Origin: an uncultured Candidatus Poseidoniales archaeon
GTDB taxonomy: Archaea; Thermoplasmatota; Poseidoniia; Poseidoniales; Thalassarchaeaceae
Length of the DNA stretch: 64,000 nt
Direction of reading: 5' to 3'
NCBI GenBank assembly: GCA_902593945.1
Contig: CACJKA010000006.1
Span: 27,442-91,441 of the forward strand
Below the pieces are notes generated by a model. That model saw only the letters and a list, made by a program, of their open reading frames with translations. It was not told the origin of the DNA and did not search any database. A program made the translations under genes and the position numbers. This document shows positions 49,854 to 59,106 of this stretch, piece after piece (position 1 is the stretch's first letter; each line of letters opens with the position of its first letter).

Positions 49854-51812
49854 TTATTTCACCAAGGATAACTCTTTACTTTTCGAAGTAATCTCTTTGG
49901 ATAAATTTTCTAAGAATTCATTTAGAGGGACTCCATTACATTGTTCTCCGCTCCTCGGCTCTCCTTTTCTGTCTATTCTAATTGATACTGTTTTTCCTTT
50001 TTCCTCATCTTCACCTAGAATTAACATATACGCGGGGCGCATTTTCCTATGCATACGAATTTTCTTCCCGATAGTCGCATCTGAGTCATCTACTGATACC
50101 CTAACTCCAATATCTGCTAGAGATTTCTCAACTTCTCTTGCATATTTTTTCTGCTTCTCGGAAATAGTAATTATCTGAATTTGTCTTGGCGATAGCCAAG
50201 TGGGGAAGTTTCCAGCCCAATGTTCTGTTAGGAATGCAACAAATCTCTCATGAGTTGATAGCGGTGCTCTATGAATAACAAAAACTTCTCCATTTTCTTC
50301 GCCTTTTTCATCTTTATAAGTCAATCCAAAACGCTCCTTTGCTGCGAAATCAAGCTGTATTGTTGACATCGACTCCTCTCTACCCAAGGCAGTTGTAAAC
50401 TGAATATCGATTTTAGGACCATAAAATGCGGCTTCACCGATTGCTTCTACATAAGGTACCTTTAATTCATCTAATATTCTTCTTAGATGATCTTGAGTAG
50501 AATTCCAATTTTCAGGTTGTTTGATGTATTTATCAGTATTTTCAGGATCCCAAAGAGATAACCTGAAATGATAATTTTCAAATCCAAATGATGAGTAGTA
50601 ATCTTGAACCATTTTAATATTACTCGCAACCTCTTGTCCAACTTGTTCAAGGGTACAATATATGTGTGCGTCATTCATTGATAACATCCTAACTCGTAAT
50701 AGGCCTGCCAAAGTTCCAGACATTTCATTCCTATACACAGTTCCATATTCTGCAATTCTTAGTGGAAGTTCTCTGTATGACCTTTTTTTATTACTAAAAA
50801 CTAAGTGATGCATTGGGCAATTCATAGCCTTTAGATAGTAAGTTCCATCATCCATTTCCATTGGAGGATACATTCCTTCAGCATAATGTGGTAGGTGGCC
50901 ACTGCATTCGAATAATTCCTTTTTTGCTAGAACTGGAGTAGTCACTCTATCGTATCCATATATTTCTTCAGTCTCCAATGCATATTTTTCTATTTCTGAT
51001 TTCAGGATTTCTCCATTAGGCAACCAAACTGGCAATCCTTTACCAATCATTTCATCAATCATATAAAGTTCCATTTCTTTTCCAATCTTTTTATGATCTC
51101 TTTTGCTAGCTTCTTCAATTTGCCTTTGCCTTTCTTTCAATCCTTCTTTGGTAGCATAACACATACCATAAATTCGGGTCAGAGGTTCTCTATTTCTATC
51201 AGCTCTCCAATATGCTTGACTCGTACTTGTTAACTTGAACCATCTAAGATGAGAAGTTGATGGCACATGCGGGCCTCTACACAAATCAACAAAATCGCCT
51301 TGTCTATAGGCAGTTGAACCAACCTCATTTCCTATTTTTTCATCCATAATTTCTATCTTGAATTTATTTTTCTGGAACATTTCTCTTAATTCATTATTCT
51401 CATATTCTTCTCTATTGATCTTAATATTTTCTCGAACAAGTTGATTCATTCTTTTTTCTATTTTCTTGAGATCACTGTCACCTATTGGATTCATATGAAA
51501 GTCATAGTAGAATCCATGTTCAATCGGAGGCCCTATTGTAGGTTTAGCGTCGGGAAAGATTTCAACAACAGCTTGTGCAAGTAAATGTGCGCAGGAGTGT
51601 CTAAGAATATACAATCCCTGTTCCGACTCGCCCAATATCGGCTCAATTTTACAATTTTCATTGATTGTAAATGACATATCCCTTTCTATGCCATCAATAT
51701 TTGCAGCAACCGCGCCACTTCTTTTTCCATATACATTCTCCAAGATATCTCCTGCAGTAATTCCGGATGCGTATTCATGTGTTTCTTCGTCATTGATTTT
51801 TACCTGTATCAT
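49854..51812 (-). CDS. thrS: Threonyl-tRNA synthetase, bacterial-type with TGS and editing domains
   Basis: This charges tRNA-Thr. There is an N-terminal TGS domain (MIQVKINDEETHEY), a bacterial-type editing domain with HSCAHLLAQAV and DLCRGPHV, then a class II core (AMNCPMHHLVFSN zinc/active site, YRNEMSGTLAGLLRVR motif 2) and an anticodon-binding domain. Archaea often carry a different editing domain, so this form is notable. The ATG at 51812 is preferred to 51818 because a GGGTGA site gives proper spacing. The length is about 652 residues. Confidence 0.95.
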   Translation of the reverse strand: MIQVKINDEETHEYASGITAGDILENVYGKRSGAVAANIDGIERDMSFTINENCKIEPILGESEQGLYILRHSCAHLLAQAVVEIFPDAKPTIGPPIEHGFYYDFHMNPIGDSDLKKIEKRMNQLVRENIKINREEYENNELREMFQKNKFKIEIMDEKIGNEVGSTAYRQGDFVDLCRGPHVPSTSHLRWFKLTSTSQAYWRADRNREPLTRIYGMCYATKEGLKERQRQIEEASKRDHKKIGKEMELYMIDEMIGKGLPVWLPNGEILKSEIEKYALETEEIYGYDRVTTPVLAKKELFECSGHLPHYAEGMYPPMEMDDGTYYLKAMNCPMHHLVFSNKKRSYRELPLRIAEYGTVYRNEMSGTLAGLLRVRMLSMNDAHIYCTLEQVGQEVASNIKMVQDYYSSFGFENYHFRLSLWDPENTDKYIKQPENWNSTQDHLRRILDELKVPYVEAIGEAAFYGPKIDIQFTTALGREESMSTIQLDFAAKERFGLTYKDEKGEENGEVFVIHRAPLSTHERFVAFLTEHWAGNFPTWLSPRQIQIITISEKQKKYAREVEKSLADIGVRVSVDDSDATIGKKIRMHRKMRPAYMLILGEDEEKGKTVSIRIDRKGEPRSGEQCNGVPLNEFLENLSKEITSKSKELSLVK

Positions 51813-51868
51813 CGACATTCACCCGGTCTCCGTAATCTGTCGCGACACGACAATGATATGAATGCCTT

Positions 51869-51880
51869 GCTTATTTAATC
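51869..51880 (-). promoter_or_regulatory. TATA-box-like element upstream of thrS
   Basis: The minus strand reads GATTAAATAAGC, a reasonable archaeal TATA box. It is about 60 bases upstream of the thrS start, leaving room for a leader that carries the GGGTGA ribosome-binding site. It lies in the 75-base gap after the carbamate kinase gene. Confidence 0.4.
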
Positions 51881-51893
51881 ACAAATGTAAAAG

Positions 51894-52802
51894 TTATTTC
51901 AGTAAAAATTGTGTTCCCGCTAACCCTTCAACCATTTTTTGGATATCATTAAGTGACCCAATAACAGCTCTTTCTCCCGAACGTTCAACAAAGGTACAGG
52001 CGGCCTCAACCTTTGGTCCCATTGAACCCTTATCAAATGTATATTCTCCAATTTCCTCAGGTGTTGTTCTTGAGATAATTTTTTCTGAATCACCTCCCCA
52101 ATCAAGGTAAACCCCATCTGTATCTGTTGCCATAATTAGTAAATCCGCGTCCAATTCAAAAGCCAGTAAAGAACTAGCTCTATCTTTATCAATTACAACC
52201 TCTACTCCCTCTAATTTGCCTTTTTTTGTGTAAGATGTAGGGATGCCGCCACCGCCTGCACATATGACCACAGTCCCCTTTTCCAATAACCAATGAATAG
52301 GTCTCAACTCAAAAATCCGATGAGGTTCTGGTGAAGGAACAACCCTTCTCCAGTATTCTCCATCATTTTTAATATTCCAACCGTTAATTTTTGCTAGATT
52401 TTTAGCCTCTTCTTCTGTATATACAGGGCCTATGGGTTTCGTCGGATTTGAAAATGCAGGGTCTTCAGGATCTATTTCCACCATTGTCAGAATAGAAGCA
52501 ATAGGTTTTCCTATTGGTAGGAGGTTACCTAATTCTTGTTCAATCATGTAACCAATCATCCCTTGAGTTTGCGCACCTAAAATATCAAGAGGATATTCTT
52601 CAACTTCTTTGTAAGCAGCGGACTGTAATGATAGTAGGCCGACTTGGGGGCCGTTTCCATGACTAATTACTACTTCATGTTCCTCAATAATTGGAGCTAA
52701 AGCTTTTGCAGCAATTCTGATATTTTCTCTTTGATTAGCAGCAGTCATTTCATCTCCTCTTCGAAGAAGAGCGTTTCCACCAAGTGCAATTACGATGCGC
52801 AT
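51894..52802 (-). CDS. arcC: Carbamate kinase
   Basis: This interconverts carbamate/ATP and carbamoyl phosphate/ADP. It is an amino-acid-kinase-fold protein of about 302 residues beginning [18 protein letters not shown], with [21 protein letters not shown] and [11 protein letters not shown] as family blocks. The start at 52802 is firm from homology; the much longer open frame upstream is a shadow. No arginine deiminase or ornithine transcarbamylase is nearby, so it may serve purine/agmatine breakdown or make carbamoyl phosphate. Confidence 0.93.
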   Translation of the reverse strand: MRIVIALGGNALLRRGDEMTAANQRENIRIAAKALAPIIEEHEVVISHGNGPQVGLLSLQSAAYKEVEEYPLDILGAQTQGMIGYMIEQELGNLLPIGKPIASILTMVEIDPEDPAFSNPTKPIGPVYTEEEAKNLAKINGWNIKNDGEYWRRVVPSPEPHRIFELRPIHWLLEKGTVVICAGGGGIPTSYTKKGKLEGVEVVIDKDRASSLLAFELDADLLIMATDTDGVYLDWGGDSEKIISRTTPEEIGEYTFDKGSMGPKVEAACTFVERSGERAVIGSLNDIQKMVEGLAGTQFLLK

Positions 52803-52855
52803 TATGGTAAACCCATAGGCTGTATTGATATTAACACACGCCCTTTGCGAGTGAT

Positions 52856-54001
52856 ATGGTGCGCATTGGCCTGTTGGTAAATCCTGATGCAGGTTTAGGG
52901 GGTAGATTAGGTTTGAAGGGTTCTGATGGTCAAGCCAAATATGCTCGTTCAATGGGTGCAGAAGATAGGGCAGGACCCAGAGTAAGTGATGCATTGTTAT
53001 ATTTTAGTAAAATTTATGATAATGAACAAATTATCCAATGGTATACAAGCAAGGGTAGAATGGGTAGTCAATGGATACCTGATAATATATTCATAGGAGA
53101 TTTCAACTTAATTCATGAATCTTCAGAATCTACAAGTCCGTCAGATACCACCGAATTAGTATACCTCTTAATTGACTCAGATGTTGATTTGATACTATAT
53201 GCTGGTGGTGATGGAACTACCAGAGATATAGTATCGGCTTTAGAATCTAAAAATAAATCTAGTATACCAGTAATTGGTATTCCATGTGGCGTGAAAATGC
53301 ATTCTGGATGTTTTTCTTCATCACCTAAAGCAGGTGCAGAAGTACTTTCATCATGGTTGAATGGAGAGTTGTTACTATCCAGTACCGAGGTTCTTGATTT
53401 AGATGAAGATAAATATCGGAATGGCGAATGGGTAGTTAGGTTGTATGCTGAAGCTAAGACTCCTGCATCGCCTAGGTGGATGCAAGGTGCTAAAATGCGA
53501 GTTGAGGCAACAGGTGAAGAAGAGATAATAGAAGGACTTGCAGATCATATTCGAGAGTTATTAATTCATGATGAAAGATTAATTATTTGGGGTTCCGGTG
53601 GAACATTAAGGACAATTTCTAATATGGTTGGTTTCGAAGGAACGGTTCTTGGAATTGATGCTACATTAGGTAATAAACAGGTAGGGGCCGATCTTAATGA
53701 AGAACAGCTAATTGATATTTTATCTTCACACAAAGGCCAGGTTACTTTGCTTTTGTCCCCTATGGGGGGCCAAGGTTTCCTTATAGGAAGGGGAAACTTA
53801 CAACTTTCTCCAAGTGTTTTAAGGAAAATACCAATTGACGATATATTAGGTGTAGTTACCCCTGCTAAATTGATTTCAGTTCGCCGTTTACGAATAGAAA
53901 CCGGAGATGAAAAATTAGATCAAAGATTTTCCGAAAAAAAATATATGAAAGTATTACAGGGATATAGAACTACTAGAGTGCTACCAATAATAGTGGATTA
54001 A
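52856..54001 (+). CDS. ATP-NAD/AcoX kinase family protein
   Basis: A 381-residue NAD-kinase-like protein. The start [21 protein letters not shown] and the motif [18 protein letters not shown] (GGDGT) are characteristic, and [20 protein letters not shown] is the second family block. Members phosphorylate NAD or act in acetoin-type metabolism, so the substrate is not settled. The start ATG lies 53 bases from the divergent carbamate kinase start. Confidence 0.85.
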   Translation: MVRIGLLVNPDAGLGGRLGLKGSDGQAKYARSMGAEDRAGPRVSDALLYFSKIYDNEQIIQWYTSKGRMGSQWIPDNIFIGDFNLIHESSESTSPSDTTELVYLLIDSDVDLILYAGGDGTTRDIVSALESKNKSSIPVIGIPCGVKMHSGCFSSSPKAGAEVLSSWLNGELLLSSTEVLDLDEDKYRNGEWVVRLYAEAKTPASPRWMQGAKMRVEATGEEEIIEGLADHIRELLIHDERLIIWGSGGTLRTISNMVGFEGTVLGIDATLGNKQVGADLNEEQLIDILSSHKGQVTLLLSPMGGQGFLIGRGNLQLSPSVLRKIPIDDILGVVTPAKLISVRRLRIETGDEKLDQRFSEKKYMKVLQGYRTTRVLPIIVD

Positions 54002-54003
54002 TT

Positions 54004-55659
54004 TCAGATCTTTTCCCCTATTGAAGCCATCAGAAGACCCAAAAATGGAGGACTAGGCCTCCCTGGTCTAGATTTAAATTCTGGATGATATTGTGTACCA
54101 ACGTAATATGGATGATCTTTCAACTCCATAATTTCACATCTTTGGCCTGTCTCGTCTTTTCCAACATAAATTAATCCCGCACTTTCAATTCTTGAAATTA
54201 GCTCTGGATTTACCTCGTATCTGTGCCTGTGTCTCTCATCAACATGTGGCTGATTCCCATAAAGTCTTTTTATCTTACAATCTTCTACAAGGAATGGTGT
54301 TGGTTTTGTCCCTAGTCTCATGGTTCCGCCCATATGTGTCTTTGAAATCTCCGGCATGAATACTACTGCTGGCTGAGGCGTATTTTCATCAAATTCAGTA
54401 GAGTTTGCTTCCTTCATCCCCAATACATTTCTGCAGAACTCTATTGTCGCAATTTGTAACCCAAGACAAACTCCGAGATATGGTATTTTATTCACTCTAG
54501 CATATTCTGCGGCCTTTATCTTACCTTCTATGCCCCTTATTCCAAAACCACCTGGGACAAGTATTCCATCAGAATCTTTTAGTGCACCCCAAGCCTCATT
54601 ATATTTTTCGTAATTTTCTTGTTTTACTTTTTCGTCCAAATTTTCTGCATCTATCCAATTAATTTGAAGTTTACGATTTACTTCAAATGATGAATGCTGT
54701 AATGCCTTAATTACACTAAGATATGAATCTGAAAGTCCGGTATATTTACCCACCATGGCGATTTTTACAACTTCTTCAAGATTATCTACGGTTTCGGCCA
54801 TCCTTATCCAATCGTCTAGTAGAGGTCTTGATTTTGGTATATCAAAACCAATTTCCTTCGAAAGTACATTACTAACTCCTTGCTCCTCTAATAGAATCGG
54901 AATCCGGTATATATTCGATACATCATGAGCTGAAACAACTGCATCTGGTGATACATGACAAAAAGCCGCTAATTTCTCTCTTGTTTCTTCATCTAATGGA
55001 TTCTCTGATCTGCAAACAAGAATATCTGGTATAATTCCAAGGCCTCTCAACTCTTTTACTGTATGTTGAGTCGGCTTAGTTTTTTGTTCCCCTACAGGTC
55101 CCATTACAGGAACTAAACTAACATGGACAAAGCAAATATTTTCTTCCCCTACTCTAAACTGGAACTGCCTTAATGCTTCTATAAATGGTGCACTCTCAAT
55201 ATCTCCTACAGTTCCTCCCAATTCAATTACACAAGCGTCTGGAGTATTATTTGTCCCATCACTAGGTACATTGGCAACTCTTTCTATCCATTCCTGAATT
55301 TCATTTGTAATATGTGGTATGACTTGTACTGTTTTACCAAGGTAGTCTCCCTTCCTCTCTCTCTCAATAACAGATTGGTAAACTTTACCAGTAGTTATAT
55401 TATTATCCTTGGTTAGTGATATATCTAGGAATCTTTCATAGTTCCCTAAATCTAAGTCGACTTCTCCGCCATCATCCAAAACATATACTTCTCCATGTTC
55501 GAAGGGTGACATAGTACCAGCATCACAATTCAGATAAGGATCAATCTTTACAGAAGTGACTCTCAGTCCTGCGGTTTTTAACAATACTCCTATGCTACTC
55601 GCCGTAATCCCTTTACCTAGTCCTGACAAGACGCCTCCCGTGACTACAACATACTTCAT
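54004..55659 (-). CDS. pyrG: CTP synthase
   Basis: This makes CTP from UTP with glutamine as nitrogen donor. The synthetase domain begins [20 protein letters not shown], and the glutaminase domain has the nucleophile in [15 protein letters not shown] and the triad His-Glu in [10 protein letters not shown]. The length of 551 residues is normal. It is divergent from tdh across a 109-base region that contains a perfect inverted repeat. Confidence 0.97.
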   Translation of the reverse strand: MKYVVVTGGVLSGLGKGITASSIGVLLKTAGLRVTSVKIDPYLNCDAGTMSPFEHGEVYVLDDGGEVDLDLGNYERFLDISLTKDNNITTGKVYQSVIERERKGDYLGKTVQVIPHITNEIQEWIERVANVPSDGTNNTPDACVIELGGTVGDIESAPFIEALRQFQFRVGEENICFVHVSLVPVMGPVGEQKTKPTQHTVKELRGLGIIPDILVCRSENPLDEETREKLAAFCHVSPDAVVSAHDVSNIYRIPILLEEQGVSNVLSKEIGFDIPKSRPLLDDWIRMAETVDNLEEVVKIAMVGKYTGLSDSYLSVIKALQHSSFEVNRKLQINWIDAENLDEKVKQENYEKYNEAWGALKDSDGILVPGGFGIRGIEGKIKAAEYARVNKIPYLGVCLGLQIATIEFCRNVLGMKEANSTEFDENTPQPAVVFMPEISKTHMGGTMRLGTKPTPFLVEDCKIKRLYGNQPHVDERHRHRYEVNPELISRIESAGLIYVGKDETGQRCEIMELKDHPYYVGTQYHPEFKSRPGRPSPPFLGLLMASIGEKI

Positions 55660-55705
55660 TCAATCAACGGGGTTTGAAGCCAACATACCTTGCCTATCAA
55701 CATTC

Positions 55706-55745
55706 CTTAGACTTAGTCGAAAAAACTATCTTTGCTAAGTCTAAG
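55706..55745. promoter_or_regulatory. 11-bp inverted repeat between pyrG and tdh
   Basis: CTTAGACTTAG (55706-55716) and CTAAGTCTAAG (55735-55745) are exact reverse complements separated by 18 bases. Each arm is itself a tandem of a five-base half-site, CTTAG or CTAAG, around one base. It lies in the divergent intergenic region, 46 bases upstream of pyrG and 23 bases upstream of tdh, so it could be an operator for either gene. No regulator is identified. Confidence 0.55.
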
Positions 55746-55768
55746 TATCTCCATCTCTCCGGTTGACT

Positions 55769-56728
55769 ATGATTGGACGCGAGGGTGGCCGAATCTTGGT
55801 CACAGGAGCCCTTGGTCAGATTGGAACTGACTTAGTGCAATCATTAAGAGATATTTATGGTTCTGAGATGGTAATAGCCAGTGATATCAGAGAGAAACCA
55901 AATCACCCATGTATTCTAACTGGGCCATATATCAATCTAGATGTACTTGATAAAAATAAAATCTTTGAAATTATCAGTAATCATAACATAAAAATCATTT
56001 ACCATTTGGCTGCTATTCTTTCTGCAAAAGGGGAAGAAAATCCAGAGTTATGCGAATTAATTAATGTAGAAGGAACGAGAAATATTTTTGATGCTGCTAG
56101 AGAATTTGGTTTGCGCATTTTTGCCCCCTCCTCTATCGCTGTTTTTGGACCTGATACACCAAAAAAGGCACCTCAAATAACTCCACTTAATCCTACTACA
56201 AAATATGGAATGACTAAGGTAGATTGCGAAATTTTAGGTATGATATATCATCAAAAATATGGAGTAGATATCAGGGGCATTAGGTATCCCGGCCTCATTT
56301 CTTGGAAATCACCAGTTAGTGGCGGAACTACTGATTATGCAGTAGATATATTCCATGCAGCACTTTCTGACGAGTCAAAATATGATTGTTTTCTTAATGA
56401 TGAAACTCGTCTTCCCATGATGTACATGGATGATGCAATTAGGGCTACAATATCATTAATGGATACTCCAATTGATTCACTTAGTTCCGCACGCTGTGGA
56501 TACAATATTTCAGGTGTTTCTTTCACTCCAAAAGAATTAGTATCTGAAATCAAGAAAAGGTTACCAGATTTTGTTTGTAACTATAAACCAGATATACGTC
56601 AGAAATATGCTGATTCATGGCCTGATTCGATTGATGACGAGGTTTCAAGAAATGATTGGAATTGGCAATCAAGATTTGATTTAGAAACTATAGTTAGTGA
56701 GATGATTAGTAATTTAAAATCATATTAA
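55769..56728 (+). CDS. tdh: SDR-type L-threonine 3-dehydrogenase-like protein
   Basis: An NAD-dependent extended-SDR protein of about 319 residues. The Rossmann motif is LVTGALGQIG, the active-site region is APSSIAVFGPDTPKKAPQ with Tyr/Lys in PTTKYGMTKVDCE, and TDYAVDIFHAAL and LPMMYMDDAI match SDR-type threonine dehydrogenases. These make 2-amino-3-ketobutyrate from threonine. Start ATG 55769 is chosen over the upstream TTG. It overlaps the convergent thermosome stop by four bases. Confidence 0.88.
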   Translation: MIGREGGRILVTGALGQIGTDLVQSLRDIYGSEMVIASDIREKPNHPCILTGPYINLDVLDKNKIFEIISNHNIKIIYHLAAILSAKGEENPELCELINVEGTRNIFDAAREFGLRIFAPSSIAVFGPDTPKKAPQITPLNPTTKYGMTKVDCEILGMIYHQKYGVDIRGIRYPGLISWKSPVSGGTTDYAVDIFHAALSDESKYDCFLNDETRLPMMYMDDAIRATISLMDTPIDSLSSARCGYNISGVSFTPKELVSEIKKRLPDFVCNYKPDIRQKYADSWPDSIDDEVSRNDWNWQSRFDLETIVSEMISNLKSY

Positions 56729-58335
56729 TTGTCTTCAATTTGGTTACTCCAATCTGGTGTTTCAGGGCCTTTCTTTGCCCATAATACATCATCTATTCTT
56801 AAAATGCTTATTGCAGCCTCTGTGGCTCCTGTAATTGCATGCTCTACTACGAATTTTGGGTCAAAAATTTCTTCTTTAAACATATCCAAAATTTCGCCAG
56901 AGTTTCCATTGAGGCCAATCCATTCTCCATCCTGTTTCTTTTTTGATTGAGCCGCAGAGAGTGATAAAACAATATCTATTGGATCATAGCCAGCATTTTC
57001 AGCCAAAGTTCGAGGGACGATTTCCAAAGCAGCAGCATATCCTTCAATAGCCATTTGTTCTCTACCCGATTGTGTGGTCGCATATTCTCTTAGTTTCCTA
57101 GCTAAGTGTATCTGTGTTGCCCCCCCTCCTGGAAGAATTTTTCCTTCCTTGGTTAATCTATGACTTACTCCCAAAGCATCATCAAAGGCTCTTCCTATTT
57201 CATCTCTAATTTCAGGAGTCGAGCCTCTGATTGTAACTGTCATTGCACCACCAAATTCCCCCCATATCTTTGTATAATTTATCCCTCCAATATTTTCTTC
57301 TGAACGAGATGAGTATTCTCCAACATCTTCCTTAGTAATTTTTTTAACATCCCTAATCATATTTGTTTTTGTTAATTTTGATAATCTTTCAAGGTCCTCT
57401 CTTTCAAATCTCCTGTAAGCAGTAATGCCTGCCTCAGATAGTATGGAAATTGCTTCATCCGCTATCCCATCTCTCACTATAAGTAGATCTACGCCTAATT
57501 TCCCTAGGTGCTCTACAATTTCTCTAAGATATATTTCATTCCGAGTCTGAAAATCTTTTAGAGCACCCAATTCATTTATCTCGATTTGTGCATCTAAACT
57601 CAATTTTCTTTCTTCAATAGCCCCATCAATTATTGCAACTTTCCCTCCATCAGAAAAAGTCGAAGTTTTTCCAATAAGTTTAGTTTTTGCTAAAACCAAT
57701 GCCGGAAGTAATTCACAATCTAGTGCTTTGCCACCAGAAATCTGTATTCTTTTTATCCTTAGTCTTTCCAAATCTTTACCTCCATCTTCATCAGACAAAG
57801 ATTCAGCAGCATTTAATGCTAATTCAGTAAGATGTTTGGATAACAAAGAATCTATTTTTCCCTGTAAAGAAGTTTTAACTACTGCTTCTTTCAATACTCT
57901 ATTATCTGCATTACGTGAAATTTTATCAAGTTCTTCCAATGCTTTATTGTTTGCAATTCTGTACCCATTAATAATTATTGAGGGATGAATTCCGGCCCTA
58001 ATTAATTCCAAAGCATTCTGAAGCATCTCGGCCATCAAGATTACTGTAGTAGTAGTGCCATCTCTTGCTGAACGATCTTGTGAACTTGAAGATGCAATTA
58101 GTAAGTTTGCAGTTGGATGCTCAACTCTAGCTTTTTCTAAGACCGTAACTCCATCATTAGTAACACTTGCATTTCCTTCTTCGTCAACGAGCATTTTATC
58201 CATGCCTCTGGGACCTAGTGTAGACCTAACGGCATTTGATAAAGAAATAGCAGCCGCGACATTACGAACTAAAGCAGTCCGGCCATGAATACGGTCAGTA
58301 TCCTCCAAAGCAACATCATGCTCGGCATCTGACAT
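56725..58335 (-). CDS. Thermosome (group II chaperonin) subunit
   Basis: A 536-residue chaperonin subunit. ATP-binding blocks are RSTLGPRGMDKMLVDEEG, SVTNDGVTVLEKA and RSARDGTTTTVILMAEM, and the C-terminal LPGGGATQIHLARKL is typical. It is of the archaeal/CCT type. It is divergent from the hsp20-like/dnaK operon, so the 150-base region between them is a chaperone control region. Confidence 0.96.
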   Translation of the reverse strand: MSDAEHDVALEDTDRIHGRTALVRNVAAAISLSNAVRSTLGPRGMDKMLVDEEGNASVTNDGVTVLEKARVEHPTANLLIASSSSQDRSARDGTTTTVILMAEMLQNALELIRAGIHPSIIINGYRIANNKALEELDKISRNADNRVLKEAVVKTSLQGKIDSLLSKHLTELALNAAESLSDEDGGKDLERLRIKRIQISGGKALDCELLPALVLAKTKLIGKTSTFSDGGKVAIIDGAIEERKLSLDAQIEINELGALKDFQTRNEIYLREIVEHLGKLGVDLLIVRDGIADEAISILSEAGITAYRRFEREDLERLSKLTKTNMIRDVKKITKEDVGEYSSRSEENIGGINYTKIWGEFGGAMTVTIRGSTPEIRDEIGRAFDDALGVSHRLTKEGKILPGGGATQIHLARKLREYATTQSGREQMAIEGYAAALEIVPRTLAENAGYDPIDIVLSLSAAQSKKKQDGEWIGLNGNSGEILDMFKEEIFDPKFVVEHAITGATEAAISILRIDDVLWAKKGPETPDWSNQIEDN

Positions 58336-58400
58336 ACAACCTCGCGAGTAACTTAACAGATTTGAAACCGCTCCTGCGACAATAACATTTCTAATCAGTT

Positions 58401-58410
58401 CTTATTTACA
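58401..58410 (-). promoter_or_regulatory. TATA-box-like element upstream of the thermosome gene
   Basis: The minus strand reads TGTAAATAAG, a plausible archaeal TATA box about 70 bases before the thermosome start. This would leave a leader of about 40 bases. It is within the divergent chaperone region. Confidence 0.35.
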
Positions 58411-58438
58411 AAACAATTCTAAACGAGAGGTTCATAAA

Positions 58439-58452
58439 GGGTAGTACTATCC
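58439..58452. promoter_or_regulatory. Near-perfect palindrome at the chaperone operon promoter
   Basis: GGGTAGTACTATCC is a 14-base palindrome with one mismatched pair. It lies 34 bases upstream of the preferred hsp20-like start, where a TATA/BRE element or repressor operator would be expected. Its location between the thermosome and dnaK operons makes a heat-shock operator plausible. Confidence 0.4.
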
Positions 58453-58485
58453 GACTATACAACCTCAAGTTAAGTAGTGGTAATT

Positions 58486-59088
58486 ATGGATGAAAATAGT
58501 AAAGACGAATGGGAAGAGCAAATGCTCAAAGAAATGGCCCGAATGTTTTCAGACATGGGCATGCCAATAGATATCAATATCCTTCGAAATATGCTTTCTC
58601 AAGTCCGCGAACAATTCGAAAAAATGGGTATTGATCCAGAGAAATTATCTAATCAGGACATGAAAATTGACATAAATGGTAACTCTGATGATTTTAGGAA
58701 AACTATGGAATCAATGTTGAATGGCCCTGATGGTTTTTCAGAATTATTCAGGAATATGGGAGTTAACATACAAGTGAATAATCCAACTCCTGTAGTTGAC
58801 GCCGAACTAAATCAAGAAGATAATATCGAAGAAGAAGTTCAAGTTGATATCCATGTTCATGAAGATAGAATGTATGCAACTGTAGATATTTCTCGTGACT
58901 TAGATGTCGTAGAGTCGGAATTAGAAATTAATCTGATAGATTCAGGTAGGGCATTTCAGCTGATGAAAACAACTCAATTAAGGCCTTTTAAGAAATTTAA
59001 TTTGCCTAATTCTGTAGGTCAGATTGTTGAATGGAGCCTAAATAATGGCATACTTGATGTAATATTCGATATTAGAAATAATAATTGA
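58486..59088 (+). CDS. Hsp20-like protein or unknown chaperone-operon protein
   Basis: A 200-residue protein with a Met- and Glu-rich helical N-terminal half (about 1-100) and a predicted beta-rich C-terminal region (about 115-200, VQVDIHVHEDRMYATVDIS). The latter could be an alpha-crystallin-like fold. I would not assign it firmly to Hsp20. Its stop is 18 bases before dnaK, so it is almost certainly co-transcribed, which supports a protein-quality role. ATG 58486 is preferred to GTG 58477. Confidence 0.7.
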   Translation: MDENSKDEWEEQMLKEMARMFSDMGMPIDINILRNMLSQVREQFEKMGIDPEKLSNQDMKIDINGNSDDFRKTMESMLNGPDGFSELFRNMGVNIQVNNPTPVVDAELNQEDNIEEEVQVDIHVHEDRMYATVDISRDLDVVESELEINLIDSGRAFQLMKTTQLRPFKKFNLPNSVGQIVEWSLNNGILDVIFDIRNNN

Positions 59089-59106
59089 AATTGGAAGTGA
59101 ATAAAA

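Noticed and set aside
52803..52994. Upstream extension of carbamate kinase by 64 codons.
   Set aside because: The family N-terminus [10 protein letters not shown] begins at 52802; the extension overlaps the divergent NAD-kinase-like gene.
58336..58476. Possible tRNA or small RNA in the chaperone intergenic region.
   Set aside because: I could not fold a cloverleaf or find conserved tRNA boxes; promoter elements explain the region better.
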